From Methanobacteriota archaeon (lineage in GTDB: Archaea; Thermoplasmatota; E2; JACPAO01; JAHWKR01): a stretch of DNA of 64,000 nucleotides. Each line of letters begins with the position of its first letter. The stretch's first letter is position 1. The stretch lies in contig JAHWKR010000006.1 in NCBI GenBank assembly GCA_019347805.1, positions 1-64,000 of the forward strand, read 5' to 3'. The notes below the pieces were generated by a model. The model worked only from the letters and a program-made list of their open reading frames with translations. It was not told where the DNA came from and ran no database searches. Made by a program: the position numbers and the translations under genes. This document shows positions 53,316 through 61,632 of the stretch, one piece after another.

Positions 53316-54743
53316 TCAATCCAACGGCCCGACCCCCGGCGGTGCCCCATCGAGGCTGTAGGCGAACTTATACTGGGGCGGTGGCCCCCAGTTGACCACT
53401 TTGAAGTAGTAATCTCCGGTGTATGGGAGTTCGATGACGAGGGGTCCTGTGTTGAGCGAGGGCACACCTGCGTACGAGCAGCCCCTGTCGTCGAATTCGT
53501 CCCCGGCGGCGTCGAGGAGATGATAGCAGCCTGTGTGGCCGTCCGCCCAGCCTTGGAACACTTGTCCTGCAGTACCGTTGATGTGGTAGACGTCCGAGGG
53601 GTCGAAGAAGGAGAAAGGCGACGAGCCTGTGTAGACGGTGTCGGGATGGATCGGAAGCGCGCCCTTGGTGCCGCTGGGGGCGTCTCGGCCGCTCCCGGCG
53701 TCATGGGAGGGGTCGTAACCAGGCACGATGCCGGTGTCGGGTTGCGGACAGTCCTCGGCGCGCCCCGTGGGTGAGGCGTAGAAGTGGTTGTCTGGATGCT
53801 GGATCTGGAACGAGCCCCGTGCTGTGCTGTTCGCGTCGTTGGCGACGATCGGCTCAGGCAGCAGGTATTTGCTCATGGTGAGCGCGAAGCCCTCGACGTC
53901 CAGGGTGGAGACGCATTTCCGGAACGACTGGTCCCTGTATGCCATGATGTCGGTCTCGGGGACCGCGTTGGCCTTGTGGTCGCCCGCGTCACCGACGTGG
54001 CCGATCGTGAGGCAGTGGCCCACCTCGTGCGCGACGAGGTCAAAGAGGCCGAAGAAGTCGAAGATGCCGGGGGCAGGGTCGATCGCGCCGTTGACCGCGA
54101 AACAGATCGGGCCGCCGCCTTCGCACTCGGCGCTGTAGGTGCCGCTCTTGCCGTCGTGATGACTGTCGTAGCCAGGGATCTCGTTCCATGCCTCGAGGCT
54201 CGCGAGCGGGTTCGGCTGGCCGTGGCAGGGGCCGTCCTTGCCGAAGATGTCGAGGGGGTCGATGCCGATGCCGATGCCGCCGGCCGGGTTGGTGGCCACG
54301 ACGACGATCTCGGGGTCCCAGAGCGGGTCCGTGCTGATCACATCGTCGTCGATGAAGATGTCGAACGTCACGTTCTCGCTCAGCCAGTCCAGCCCCATCT
54401 GCGGTGCCAACTGGTGGATGCCTTCTGCCCACATCTCGACGGCTTGACGCATGACGCGCAGGTCGCGCTCGGGGTACATGCTGGCGGGCGGGACGATGAG
54501 CACGTCGATGTGGGGCGTGTCGAGACGGTTCAGGTCGGTGCGCATGTGGTAGCAGTCATCGGTGAAGAACGGGATCTCGCGGAGGCCCTCCGTCGCCGGG
54601 ACAAGGACATAATCGCCGTTGCAATCTTCGGGGATGGCCGTCGAGGCGGTCCCTGCTGTGTGTGGGCCCAGCGGGACGACAACGAGAAGGAGCGCAAGGC
54701 CCACGATGGACAGACGTCGAGTGGGGAAGGGCAGAAGAGCCAC
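53316..54743 (-). CDS. Secreted metzincin-like metalloprotease (short paralogue)
   Basis: This 475-aa exported protein is paralogous to the core plus last module of the 1001-aa protein at 43839-46844. It has a signal peptide (about 8-33), a core (about 50-320) with HEVGHCLTIGH (His239, Glu240, His243, His249) and Met-turn-like DIMAY, and one PPC-like module (about 345-475) opened by DAGSGRDAPS. It lacks the four N-terminal modules. The GTG start is 28-29 nt from a TATA box (minus, 54768-54775). Confidence 0.83.
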   Translation of the reverse strand: MALLPFPTRRLSIVGLALLLVVVPLGPHTAGTASTAIPEDCNGDYVLVPATEGLREIPFFTDDCYHMRTDLNRLDTPHIDVLIVPPASMYPERDLRVMRQAVEMWAEGIHQLAPQMGLDWLSENVTFDIFIDDDVISTDPLWDPEIVVVATNPAGGIGIGIDPLDIFGKDGPCHGQPNPLASLEAWNEIPGYDSHHDGKSGTYSAECEGGGPICFAVNGAIDPAPGIFDFFGLFDLVAHEVGHCLTIGHVGDAGDHKANAVPETDIMAYRDQSFRKCVSTLDVEGFALTMSKYLLPEPIVANDANSTARGSFQIQHPDNHFYASPTGRAEDCPQPDTGIVPGYDPSHDAGSGRDAPSGTKGALPIHPDTVYTGSSPFSFFDPSDVYHINGTAGQVFQGWADGHTGCYHLLDAAGDEFDDRGCSYAGVPSLNTGPLVIELPYTGDYYFKVVNWGPPPQYKFAYSLDGAPPGVGPLD

Positions 54744-54767
54744 GGCGTTGAAAGAATCTGGGATCTC

Positions 54768-54775
54768 CTTTAACC
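54768..54775 (-). promoter_or_regulatory. TATA box of the short metzincin-like gene
   Basis: GGTTAAAG on the minus strand is centred about 28 nt before the GTG at 54743; a leaderless mRNA is predicted. Confidence 0.5.
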
Positions 54776-54864
54776 CTTGTGTGCATGATGGCGAACCTCA
54801 GGCTCGGAACCGCTTCGGTGATGTCGATGGCCCGGTCCCGAGAAGAAACGCCTCCATCGCAAAA

Positions 54865-54870
54865 CTTTAT
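54865..54870 (+). promoter_or_regulatory. TATA box of the MarR operon
   Basis: ctttat lies immediately upstream of the inverted repeat at 54871-54896; predicted transcription start about 54894. Confidence 0.5.
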
Positions 54871-54896
54871 CAGATAGTTTGACCTCAAACCATCTG
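54871..54896. promoter_or_regulatory. MarR-type operator (12-2-12 inverted repeat)
   Basis: Arms cagatagtttga and tcaaaccatctg match at 11 of 12 positions around a 2-bp spacer. The repeat sits between the TATA box and the GTG start of a MarR gene, where binding would block transcription. Confidence 0.65.
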
Positions 54897-54900
54897 TCCC

Positions 54901-55380
54901 GTGACACCCCAAAAAAGCCGCCACCATACCCACGGCCCCGACTTCGACCCTGCCCTGATGCTGCGCGCCATCTCCCTCCTCCGGCGCCTCTCCACCGCCA
55001 CGAACGGCTGGCAACGCGGCGCCACACCCGGTGGCTACACGGTGAACCAGGCCCTCGTCCTGCACCGTCTCGTCGTCCACGGCGACGCCACCCCCAGCGA
55101 GCTCGCCACTTGGATGCACGTCACGCGGGGCAGCATCACGCCGACGATCAAGCGCCTCGAGGACCTCGGTCTTTTGGCGCGCCGCATCGACGAGACCGAC
55201 GGCCGCAAGCAATGGCTGAGCGCGACGCAGGAGGCGCACGAGATCGCCGATGAGGTCAAGGGCGAGGTGCTGGAGCCGATCGTCGACACCTTTGCCGACT
55301 GGAAGGCCGAAGCGCTGAAGCGTTTCTGCGACGACCTCGACCGCGTGCTCGCCACACCCGCTTTCGGAGGCACAGAATGA
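54901..55380 (+). CDS. MarR-family transcription regulator
   Basis: This 159-aa MarR protein (winged helix about 45-115) has VNQALVLHRLVVHGDATPSELATWMHVTRGSITPTIKRLEDLGLL and the wing motif DETDGRKQWLSAT. It has the helical dimer ends typical of the family. The start is GTG at 54901, just after a strong inverted repeat. Its stop overlaps the ATG of a methyltransferase gene, so it probably represses that operon. Such pairs often respond to small phenolic or toxic compounds. Confidence 0.9.
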   Translation: MTPQKSRHHTHGPDFDPALMLRAISLLRRLSTATNGWQRGATPGGYTVNQALVLHRLVVHGDATPSELATWMHVTRGSITPTIKRLEDLGLLARRIDETDGRKQWLSATQEAHEIADEVKGEVLEPIVDTFADWKAEALKRFCDDLDRVLATPAFGGTE

Positions 55381-56012
55381 CGCACAAGGGGCACCCCGGT
55401 CACCGCGACTGGGACGATGAAACCACCTGGGCCAAGGAACGCCTGCTGGAGCCCGCGCTCGTCCCGGTCACCGAGGCGCTCCTCGACGCCGTCCGGATTC
55501 GGCCCGGGGAACGCCTTCTCGATCTCGCTTGCGGACTTGGGCAGACGGCGGCTGCCGCCACGGCCCGCGGCGCGGACGCACTCGGGATCGATCTCAGCAG
55601 GAACAGGACCGCCGCCGCGCGCGAACGATTCCCCGGAACGCGGTTCGAGGCGGCAGACGCCTCCACGCCGCCGGCGGGTCCATGGGACGCCGTCGTCTGC
55701 CGCTTCGGCGCCCACCACCTACCCGAGGGATGGGCGCAGGCCATCCACGCTGTGCTGGCATCAGGAGGACGCCTCGCGATCGCGGAGTGGCCTCCGAAGG
55801 ACGAGCGGGATGAGCAGAACGGTATGCGGCCTGCCGGCCACTGGCAGACGAAGTTGGGAGAGACAGGTTACCAGGAGGTGCGGGTCGACCGGGTCCCCAC
55901 GCGTCTCGCAGGACCGGCGAGGCAAGATCCTGAGATCAAGGAGAAACTCACGGATTTCGGGCCAGGACTGGAAGATCGAGAGTGCCTCATCATCTCGGCT
56001 TGGAAGCGTTGA
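55377..56012 (+). CDS. Class I SAM-dependent methyltransferase
   Basis: This 211-aa methyltransferase has the SAM-binding motif LLDLACGLGQTAAA (about 47-60), the acidic GIDLS at strand 2 end, and DAVVCRFGAHHL (motif for strand 4). It is close to UbiE-like small-molecule methyltransferases, but the substrate is unknown. The ATG overlaps the MarR stop (ATGA). Control by MarR suggests modification of a xenobiotic or signal molecule. Confidence 0.85.
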   Translation: MTHKGHPGHRDWDDETTWAKERLLEPALVPVTEALLDAVRIRPGERLLDLACGLGQTAAAATARGADALGIDLSRNRTAAARERFPGTRFEAADASTPPAGPWDAVVCRFGAHHLPEGWAQAIHAVLASGGRLAIAEWPPKDERDEQNGMRPAGHWQTKLGETGYQEVRVDRVPTRLAGPARQDPEIKEKLTDFGPGLEDRECLIISAWKR

Positions 56013-56137
56013 GCCGCACGACCCCGAGCACGGACCCTTGTCCGGAATGTCCTCATCGAGCCTCGGAGCACCCAGAAGCGTCCCGTGGACAGATTCGGAG
56101 ACGTAGAGAACAAATACCGTCCGTCCGATGGCTTTCC

Positions 56138-56602
56138 GTGGTCCCGAGCCCGCATGGTCGTCATCACACGAGCTTGTCGGTCCTGGTGATCGCGGTCACT
56201 GCGCTCGCTGGCTGCATCACCGGGCCAGAGGTCTCGAGTGCCACTTCTTGCGGGACCGGCGAGCCGGGCCCTGGAGATCTGCAGGTCCAGGTGGCCAGTG
56301 ATCACGAGCATTCCGATTGGGACGCCGCGACGGACAAGCATGCGACGATCACGCCCATGGTCGACAACGGGAGCGCCATGCGCATCGAGGACAAGGAGCG
56401 CCTACCCGCTCTCACGGGGCCGCTCGACGAGAACGATTGCATCGTCTTCCAGGACATCGAACCGGGATGGTGGGAGGTGCGGGCGACCGCTCGGGCGGAT
56501 ATGTCTGGTTGCAGTTGGTATGGGGGGAGTGGGAAAATGGTCTTCGTCGATCCTGATCAAGCCGTTTCGTCACGGTTCGAGCCGACGCTTGCGTGTTCGT
56601 GA
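56138..56602 (+). CDS. Small lipoprotein, unknown function
   Basis: This protein of about 154 aa has a lipoprotein signal (hydrophobic run then ALAGC) and a Cys-containing mature domain with WWEVRATA near the end. The GTG at 56138 lies 23-24 nt from a TATA-like aaatacc (56112-56118). A TTG a few codons later is an alternative. The family is not recognised. It is not in the MarR operon. Confidence 0.6.
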   Translation: MVPSPHGRHHTSLSVLVIAVTALAGCITGPEVSSATSCGTGEPGPGDLQVQVASDHEHSDWDAATDKHATITPMVDNGSAMRIEDKERLPALTGPLDENDCIVFQDIEPGWWEVRATARADMSGCSWYGGSGKMVFVDPDQAVSSRFEPTLACS

Positions 56603-56621
56603 CCGCGCGGTCTCTCGGCGT

Positions 56622-57197
56622 CTAATCGTTCATCCCTTTCCCTTCAAGGATGCGCGGGACGTTCTTCTCGATCCGGGCGGTGCGCGTCTTGGCCTGCTTG
56701 GCGCTCGAAAAATGGAGGATGTAGGCGCGCTGCCTACCAGGCGTCAGTTTCTCGAACGCCTTCTTGAGACCGGAGACATGTCGGAACATCTCGACGAGTT
56801 CGTCGGGGACCGGCTCCGATCTCTTCGTCCCTTCCACGGTCATCCCGGCCTTCTCCACTTCGATCGCCTGGGCGATGAACGCGCGCAGTCGTGGCTCTCC
56901 CTCGACGACCTCTTCAAGGCTCGAGAACATCATCCGGCGCGCGGCATGCGAGTTGGGGCCGGGCCGTTCGAGGAGACTGTCCGGGTCGGTGAGCAGGGCG
57001 CCTTTGAAGAACAGGAACGCGCAGTGCTCCTTGAAGGGCTGGATGATGGCCACGTTCCCCTCTTCCACGGTGTAGCAGGGCTTGCCCCATTTCAGCTCCT
57101 CGCTCAGACCCGAATCGAGCGCGATCGACCGGAGCCGCGCCATCTCGTCCCGCCAGCTTGTGGCGCGTTTCAGGAACGCGTCGACCTTTGGTTCCAT
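56622..57197 (-). CDS. YdeI/OmpD-associated-like protein
   Basis: This 191-aa protein belongs to the YdeI family (DUF1801 fold plus YdeI C-terminus), with FFKGALLTDPDSLLERPG, PGRQRAYILHFSSAKQAKTRTARIEK and GKGMND at the end. Bacterial members are linked to stress and antimicrobial-peptide tolerance; the molecular role is unclear. GGTGAGGAG precedes the ATG. Confidence 0.85.
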   Translation of the reverse strand: MEPKVDAFLKRATSWRDEMARLRSIALDSGLSEELKWGKPCYTVEEGNVAIIQPFKEHCAFLFFKGALLTDPDSLLERPGPNSHAARRMMFSSLEEVVEGEPRLRAFIAQAIEVEKAGMTVEGTKRSEPVPDELVEMFRHVSGLKKAFEKLTPGRQRAYILHFSSAKQAKTRTARIEKNVPRILEGKGMND

Positions 57198-57337
57198 CGC
57201 TTCTCCTCACCGGCTGTGGTGACGATCCACAGGGACGGTGCGCTATGTATGTCTGCCGATGGTCGTTGGCAGTGGACTGGGGGTGACCGGCGTCAAGGGG
57301 TCCGGCCGGTCGTACCCGTCGATGTACGGCCCTTTGA

Positions 57338-57730
57338 TCAATGCTCGATGGTGGCGGGTTGGAGCTGTGCGATCCGGGAAAATCCTGCGTACTGTTCGTA
57401 GTACTTCGCGCCGAACTGGTCCAGGATCTCCTTGGCGGCCGGTTCGGGCTTGCCGACGACGGTGACACCCGTGATGTCCACGCACGCCATGAGGTCATCA
57501 AGGGTGCCGTTCCCTTTGGCGTTTTTGAAGTGCTCGACGAACGCGTTCGAGTCGCTGTAGAGGTCGAAGAAACAGACGTTCGGCGTGCCGCTCTCGCGGA
57601 CCCAGCGATAGTCGAGGGTGCCTTTCTCCTTCTCGACGAGGGGGACCAGATTTTGAGCCACCTTGTCGAGTGTGTTCTCTTGACCGGGCTTGATCTTGGC
57701 GTCGAGGACGAGTTGTATGGGTACGGACAT
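57338..57730 (-). CDS. Antibiotic biosynthesis monooxygenase-like (ABM/YgiN) protein
   Basis: This 130-aa ABM-fold protein has IQLVLDAKIKPGQENTLDKV, EKEKGTLDYRW and FFDLYSDSNAFVEHF, the usual ferredoxin-like strands. Relatives oxidise quinols or bind aromatic compounds without cofactors. The C-terminal 40 residues extend beyond the core. It is upstream of and on the same strand as the YdeI-like gene but has a 140-nt gap from it. Confidence 0.85.
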   Translation of the reverse strand: MSVPIQLVLDAKIKPGQENTLDKVAQNLVPLVEKEKGTLDYRWVRESGTPNVCFFDLYSDSNAFVEHFKNAKGNGTLDDLMACVDITGVTVVGKPEPAAKEILDQFGAKYYEQYAGFSRIAQLQPATIEH

Positions 57731-57960
57731 GGTCTCACCTGCGTGTCATCGCGCAGGATGGCACGAGAACGGGGGGAACGGTGGGTCCGTCTTAGGACTG
57801 TCGTAAACGGGTGGCCGGGTGGGTTGACGTATGACACCTGTCTGATACGAGCGCGGACTCAAAAACACCGGGCACGGCGATCTGGTGGCGGCGCCGGGTC
57901 CATGATCGGGTCGTGGGAGTGGCGGCAGCCAGAAGACGTAAGGGGCCTGCTGGCCGAGGC

Positions 57961-58365
57961 CTAACGCCCCTCTCCTATCCCGTACTCCAACACATACCCA
58001 TGCCCGACCTCGTCGATCTCGATGGTCATGGTCCCGGAGATGCCCCGCAACGCCCTCGTCCCTGACGCGGGGACGACGACGATCGCCAAGCGTTGGTCCC
58101 CGCCGTCCATCACGCCGTTGTGTTGCAACACGAAGGACCCTTCCTTGCCGTGCAGCGCACCGGTGACACGTTCCATGGCGACGTAGCCGGCGGAGCCTTC
58201 GGTGGCGGTGGTCGTGGTGAGCATCTCGCCTTGGCCGGTCGCCTCGAGGTCGCCCGTGTACCGCTTCTTCAGCATCATGCGGCCGAACGACACCTCATCG
58301 GTGACGTCGTAGGGTCGGTCGGGGAGCATCTCGACCTCGAACCGGCCTTCGGCGCGCCGGCTCAC
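57961..58365 (-). CDS. DUF3224-family protein
   Basis: This 134-aa beta-barrel-like protein has the DUF3224 pattern: GRFEVEML start, RYTGDLEATGQGEML, SAGYVAMERVTGALHGKEGSFVLQH and VVPASGTRALRGISGTM. Function is unknown; the fold is allene-oxide-cyclase-like. The GTG start overlaps the stop of the U-type scaffold gene upstream (GTGA), so translation is coupled. Confidence 0.88.
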   Translation of the reverse strand: MSRRAEGRFEVEMLPDRPYDVTDEVSFGRMMLKKRYTGDLEATGQGEMLTTTTATEGSAGYVAMERVTGALHGKEGSFVLQHNGVMDGGDQRLAIVVVPASGTRALRGISGTMTIEIDEVGHGYVLEYGIGEGR

Positions 58366-58751
58366 GGCCGTCCACCCGTCTCGTGCACCTTGATGCCGCC
58401 TTGGATGACGACGAGGGACAGGAGGGCGCACTTGAGGCGCACGGGGGAGATGGGGATGCCGAGGAGTTTCATGACGGTCTCGTTGTCCATGGCCTTGATC
58501 TCGTCCAGGGACTTGCCTTTGACCGCGTCGGTGAGGAGGGAGGCCGAGGCTTGGGAGATGGCGCAGCCTTGGCCGTGGAAGCGGATGTCGGCGATGCGGT
58601 CGTCTTCGAGCCGGATGTGGATCTCGATGTCGTCGCCGCAGAGGGGGTTGTCTTCGCGGTACTGGATGTCGGGCGTGTCGAGGGTCCCGTAGTTCTGGGG
58701 GGACTTGTAATGTTCCAGGATGTGCTCGCGGTACATCTCGATGCCCGTCAT
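58362..58751 (-). CDS. IscU/NifU-N-type Fe-S scaffold (second copy)
   Basis: This 129-aa U-type protein has Cys38 (NPLCGD), Cys63 (GQGCAIS) and Cys108 (RLKCAL). The 44-residue gap between the last two lacks the insertion seen in the SUF-operon SufU, so it is more IscU/NifU-like. It may be a scaffold or a zinc-bound sulfur acceptor. Its promoter has TATA (TCTTATAGG, minus, 58809-58817). A perfect hairpin (58769-58787) lies in the predicted leader start. It is coupled to a DUF3224 gene. Confidence 0.88.
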   Translation of the reverse strand: MTGIEMYREHILEHYKSPQNYGTLDTPDIQYREDNPLCGDDIEIHIRLEDDRIADIRFHGQGCAISQASASLLTDAVKGKSLDEIKAMDNETVMKLLGIPISPVRLKCALLSLVVIQGGIKVHETGGRP

Positions 58752-59106
58752 GTTCAGCCCCGTCTGATGCGCCGAGGTTCTCGGCGCGCAGGCTTCCATG
58801 ACCTCCGGCCTATAAGATTGCCGCTTTCCCGGTCCGGTCTGGATGCGGGAAGAGAGGAGACCACGGCGGGTCGGCCGGATCGGAGACGCGACGGACAGGT
58901 CCCGGCAGGGGAAGCCGTCACGCGGTTTGGTTCGTATGGGGAGACGGTCGGCCACGCCGTGGCCTCCTTGACCACTTCAGGGTGGGGGGTCTTGAGTGTG
59001 TGCCTGGGCGCGGTGGTCGCTCTTGAAGAGGTTGAAAGGGAGTGACCACCAGGGCCGTCACGTGCGGGGGCCGCGTCGGCCTTTTGGGCCGAGGAACAAT
59101 CAAGTA
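58752..59106. other. Divergent intergenic region (355 nt)
   Basis: This gap between the IscU-like gene (minus) and the secreted protein (plus) holds the TATA box and leader hairpin of the former. I see no gene. A second small stem (tcggcc/ggccga, 59076-59092) precedes the plus-strand gene. The rest is GC-rich without recognised features. Confidence 0.5.
58769..58787 (-). promoter_or_regulatory. Perfect 8-bp hairpin in leader of IscU-like gene
   Basis: Arms gcgccgag and ctcggcgc with loop gtt lie at the predicted 5' end of the mRNA (TATA 58809-58817, start codon 58751). It could stabilise the transcript or act as an operator. Confidence 0.4.
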
Positions 59107-60033
59107 GTGACGGGAGACAGATGTCGCTGCGTGCGCAGCCTGGTCGGAGCCTCGTCGGCCGTCCTGTTGGTCCTCCTCGTCGCTTCGGGTGCGGGGGCCT
59201 CGACGACAGCGGAGGGCATGGCGCGGCCGGAGTCCCAGCCGGGCGATTCGTGGACCTATCGTGGCGAATGGTCGCGTGGGGACTCCACCTACGAGGTCGA
59301 GGAGGTGCGGACGGTGCGGCATGGCACCGATGGCGCCCACGACCGCTTGCGCTTCCTGCGGGTCGTCTCCGATGAGGACGGGCCGTTCTCGTGGCACAAC
59401 GAGACGCGCTGGCACGACACCGCCGGCGATGTCGTGCGCACGAACATGACGATCATCACCCATGAGCCGGAAGGCTGGCGCCGCATCGGCATCGAGGTGG
59501 ACTACGCCGAGCCGTGCCGTCATGTCGTCTGGCCCATCACGACCGGCGCAAGCTGGACGACGTCCTGCGAAGGCGAACGCACCATCCTCGGGGTCGCGCA
59601 GCCCCACCAGGAATCCACCACCTACACGGTCATGGAGCGTGAGGAGGTGGACGCCTTCTACGCCTGGCCCGTCGTCTCCAAGACGCCGCAGGGTGTCGTC
59701 CGGTCGTGGTACGCCTCGGAGGCGTGCGGGGCCGTCCAGGAGGAGGTGCAGGGCGAGGACGTGCATGTCTTCCTTCGTCTCGTCTCCTATTCCTGCCGCG
59801 GTGCCTCGTTCGAGGTGATGGACCACGCGGACGACGACGATCGGCTCGGGTCGCAGACCACCGATTCACCGGTGGCGAACCGTGCCACCTCCGATGTGGC
59901 GAACGGCACCGGCACGGCGGGCGACAACAAGAGCGCGTCCCCTGTCCCCGCCGACACCGCCCAGGAAGCGACTTCCTTCGCTCCACTCATCCTGGTCCTT
60001 GCCGTCTTCGCGCTCGCGCGTCGTCGCCTATGA
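59107..60033 (+). CDS. Secreted surface protein with C-terminal anchor
   Basis: This 308-aa exported protein has a signal peptide (about 10-32), a beta-rich domain (about 40-245) with four Cys, a Ser/Thr/Asp linker (about 246-285), and a C-terminal hydrophobic helix (FAPLILVLAVFALA) ending RRRL, like PGF-CTERM-type sorting tails. The GTG at 59107 is the chosen start; a second GTG at 59131 is possible. It is convergent with the alcohol dehydrogenase gene (6-nt overlap). Confidence 0.72.
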   Translation: MTGDRCRCVRSLVGASSAVLLVLLVASGAGASTTAEGMARPESQPGDSWTYRGEWSRGDSTYEVEEVRTVRHGTDGAHDRLRFLRVVSDEDGPFSWHNETRWHDTAGDVVRTNMTIITHEPEGWRRIGIEVDYAEPCRHVVWPITTGASWTTSCEGERTILGVAQPHQESTTYTVMEREEVDAFYAWPVVSKTPQGVVRSWYASEACGAVQEEVQGEDVHVFLRLVSYSCRGASFEVMDHADDDDRLGSQTTDSPVANRATSDVANGTGTAGDNKSASPVPADTAQEATSFAPLILVLAVFALARRRL

Positions 60034-61083
60034 GTCCGGTTCGCCGGCGACCCGGATGACGATCTTGCCGAACTGTTCCGCTTCCTCCATGCGCCGATGG
60101 GCGTCGGGAAGGTCGGCGAAGCCGAACTCGGTGTCGATGACCGGTTCGAGCTTCCCGGCGTAGACGAGGCCCATCACTTCACGCCATTCCTGGTCGTTCG
60201 CCATCGTGCTGCCCATCACCGTATGGCCTTTCCAGAAGAGGTGCCGCACGTCGAGCTGGAGTTTCGGCCCGGTGGTGCCGCCGCAGGTGACGATGCGGCC
60301 GCCTTTTCCGAGCGTGCGCATCGATTTGACCCAAGTGGCTTCGCCGACATGGTCGACGACGACGTCCATGCCGCGCTTGCCGGAGAGCTTGTAGAGGGTC
60401 TTCTCCCACTCGGTGTCCTTCGTGTAGTCCACCACGTGGTCGGCGCCGATGGCCTTGGCGAGCCGCATCTTCTCGTCCGAAGACGTGATGGTGTATACGG
60501 TCGCGCCGAGCATCTTGCCGATCTGGATGCAGGCCGTCGAGACGCCCGAGCCGGCACCCAACACGAGCAGGTTCTCACGCGGCCGCAGCTTTGCGCGGCC
60601 CACCACCATGCGGTAGGCGGTCTGGTAGGCGAGCGAGGCGGCGGCCGCGGTCTTGAGCGGCACGCCTTCAGGGACGCTCATGAGGCTGCGCACCGGGACG
60701 ACGGCATATTCGGCGTAACCGCCGCGGGTGTGTTCGCCGAGGATGTGGTAGGTGTCGCAGAGCGGGTCCTCGCCCATGCGGCAGAAACGGCAATGGCCGC
60801 ACGAGACGCCGGGATTGACGACGACGCGGTCACCCGGTTGGAAGCCGTAGCGCTCCGTGCCGGCGCCGAGCGTGTCGACGGTGCCGGAGATGTCGGAGCC
60901 GCCGATGTGGGGCATCTCGAGTTTGAGGCCGGGGAGTCCGTCGCGGGTCCAGAGGTCGAGGTGGTTGAGCGCGCAATAGGCCACCTTGATGCGCACGTCG
61001 CCCGCGCCCGGTTCCGGAACGGGTACCGATTCCAGGCTGAGGTTCTCGACGGGTCCATGTTCATGGAAGACGACCGCTTTCAT
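60028..61083 (-). CDS. Zinc-containing alcohol dehydrogenase-family protein (MDR)
   Basis: This 351-aa medium-chain dehydrogenase/reductase oxidises alcohols or reduces carbonyls with NAD(P)H. The GroES-like domain (1-150) has Cys37 (AYCALNH) and the structural-zinc four-Cys lobe (CGHCRFCRMGEDPLC, about 94-108). The Rossmann domain has VLGAGSGVS (about 172-180) and AIGADHVVDY. The ATG at 61083 fits the family; an ATG at 61119 is an alternative. Substrate unknown. Confidence 0.9.
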   Translation of the reverse strand: MKAVVFHEHGPVENLSLESVPVPEPGAGDVRIKVAYCALNHLDLWTRDGLPGLKLEMPHIGGSDISGTVDTLGAGTERYGFQPGDRVVVNPGVSCGHCRFCRMGEDPLCDTYHILGEHTRGGYAEYAVVPVRSLMSVPEGVPLKTAAAASLAYQTAYRMVVGRAKLRPRENLLVLGAGSGVSTACIQIGKMLGATVYTITSSDEKMRLAKAIGADHVVDYTKDTEWEKTLYKLSGKRGMDVVVDHVGEATWVKSMRTLGKGGRIVTCGGTTGPKLQLDVRHLFWKGHTVMGSTMANDQEWREVMGLVYAGKLEPVIDTEFGFADLPDAHRRMEEAEQFGKIVIRVAGEPDS

Positions 61084-61192
61084 GGTCCGGGCCTCTTGGG
61101 TCTGGACGGCGTCGGGCATGACGGGGGTGCGGAAGAGGGGGAGGGGGATGATGTTTTCGCACCCTCGGGATGTGAATCCCGTGTCGAGAACG

Positions 61193-61200
61193 GCTATATC
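61193..61200 (+). promoter_or_regulatory. TATA box of the rhodanese gene
   Basis: gctatatc is centred 25 nt before the ATG at 61222; a leaderless mRNA is predicted. Confidence 0.6.
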
Positions 61201-61221
61201 GGGCCCCAGGATTTGCGGCCC

Positions 61222-61632
61222 ATGGAGTCCCATGCTGTGACACGGCTAGTGGAGGACGCGGCCGAGCCGGCGCGCTGCGAGGCCCATTTCGCCGACCGCT
61301 TGGCGTTCTACACCGACCCGTTCGACCTGCATGCGGAGCTGGAGCGTGGGGAGGATGGCGTCGTGGTGCTGTTCTGTGCCGACCGGGATTTCTATGAGGC
61401 GCACCACGTGCCGGGTGCGCATTGGTTGCATTATCGTGACATCACGCCCGGGACTGTGGATTGGCCCAAGGACACGCTTATCGTGGTCTATGGCAAGGGC
61501 GGTGCCTGCAATGTCGGTCCGAAGGCGGCGCTCCGGTTGGCGCGGCTCGGTTATCGGGTCAAGGAGTTGGACGGCGGCATGACGCAATGGATGGCGGACG
61601 GCTTCCCGGTCAGCAAGGGGGTGGAGCCGTGA
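61222..61632 (+). CDS. Rhodanese-like sulfurtransferase
   Basis: This 136-aa single-domain rhodanese is a family of thiosulfate/persulfide sulfurtransferases. The active-site loop GGACNVG (about 94-100) holds the catalytic Cys, preceded by LIVVYGKG, and FYEAHHVPGAHWL marks the CH2A region. A TATA box 25 nt upstream indicates a leaderless start. Its stop overlaps the next gene's GTG start (GTGA), so the two form an operon. Confidence 0.9.
   Translation: MESHAVTRLVEDAAEPARCEAHFADRLAFYTDPFDLHAELERGEDGVVVLFCADRDFYEAHHVPGAHWLHYRDITPGTVDWPKDTLIVVYGKGGACNVGPKAALRLARLGYRVKELDGGMTQWMADGFPVSKGVEP

Noticed and set aside
57902-57964. 20-codon plus-strand frame ending at 57964
   Set aside because: Too short, no promoter or ribosome site, and overlaps the DUF3224 3' end.
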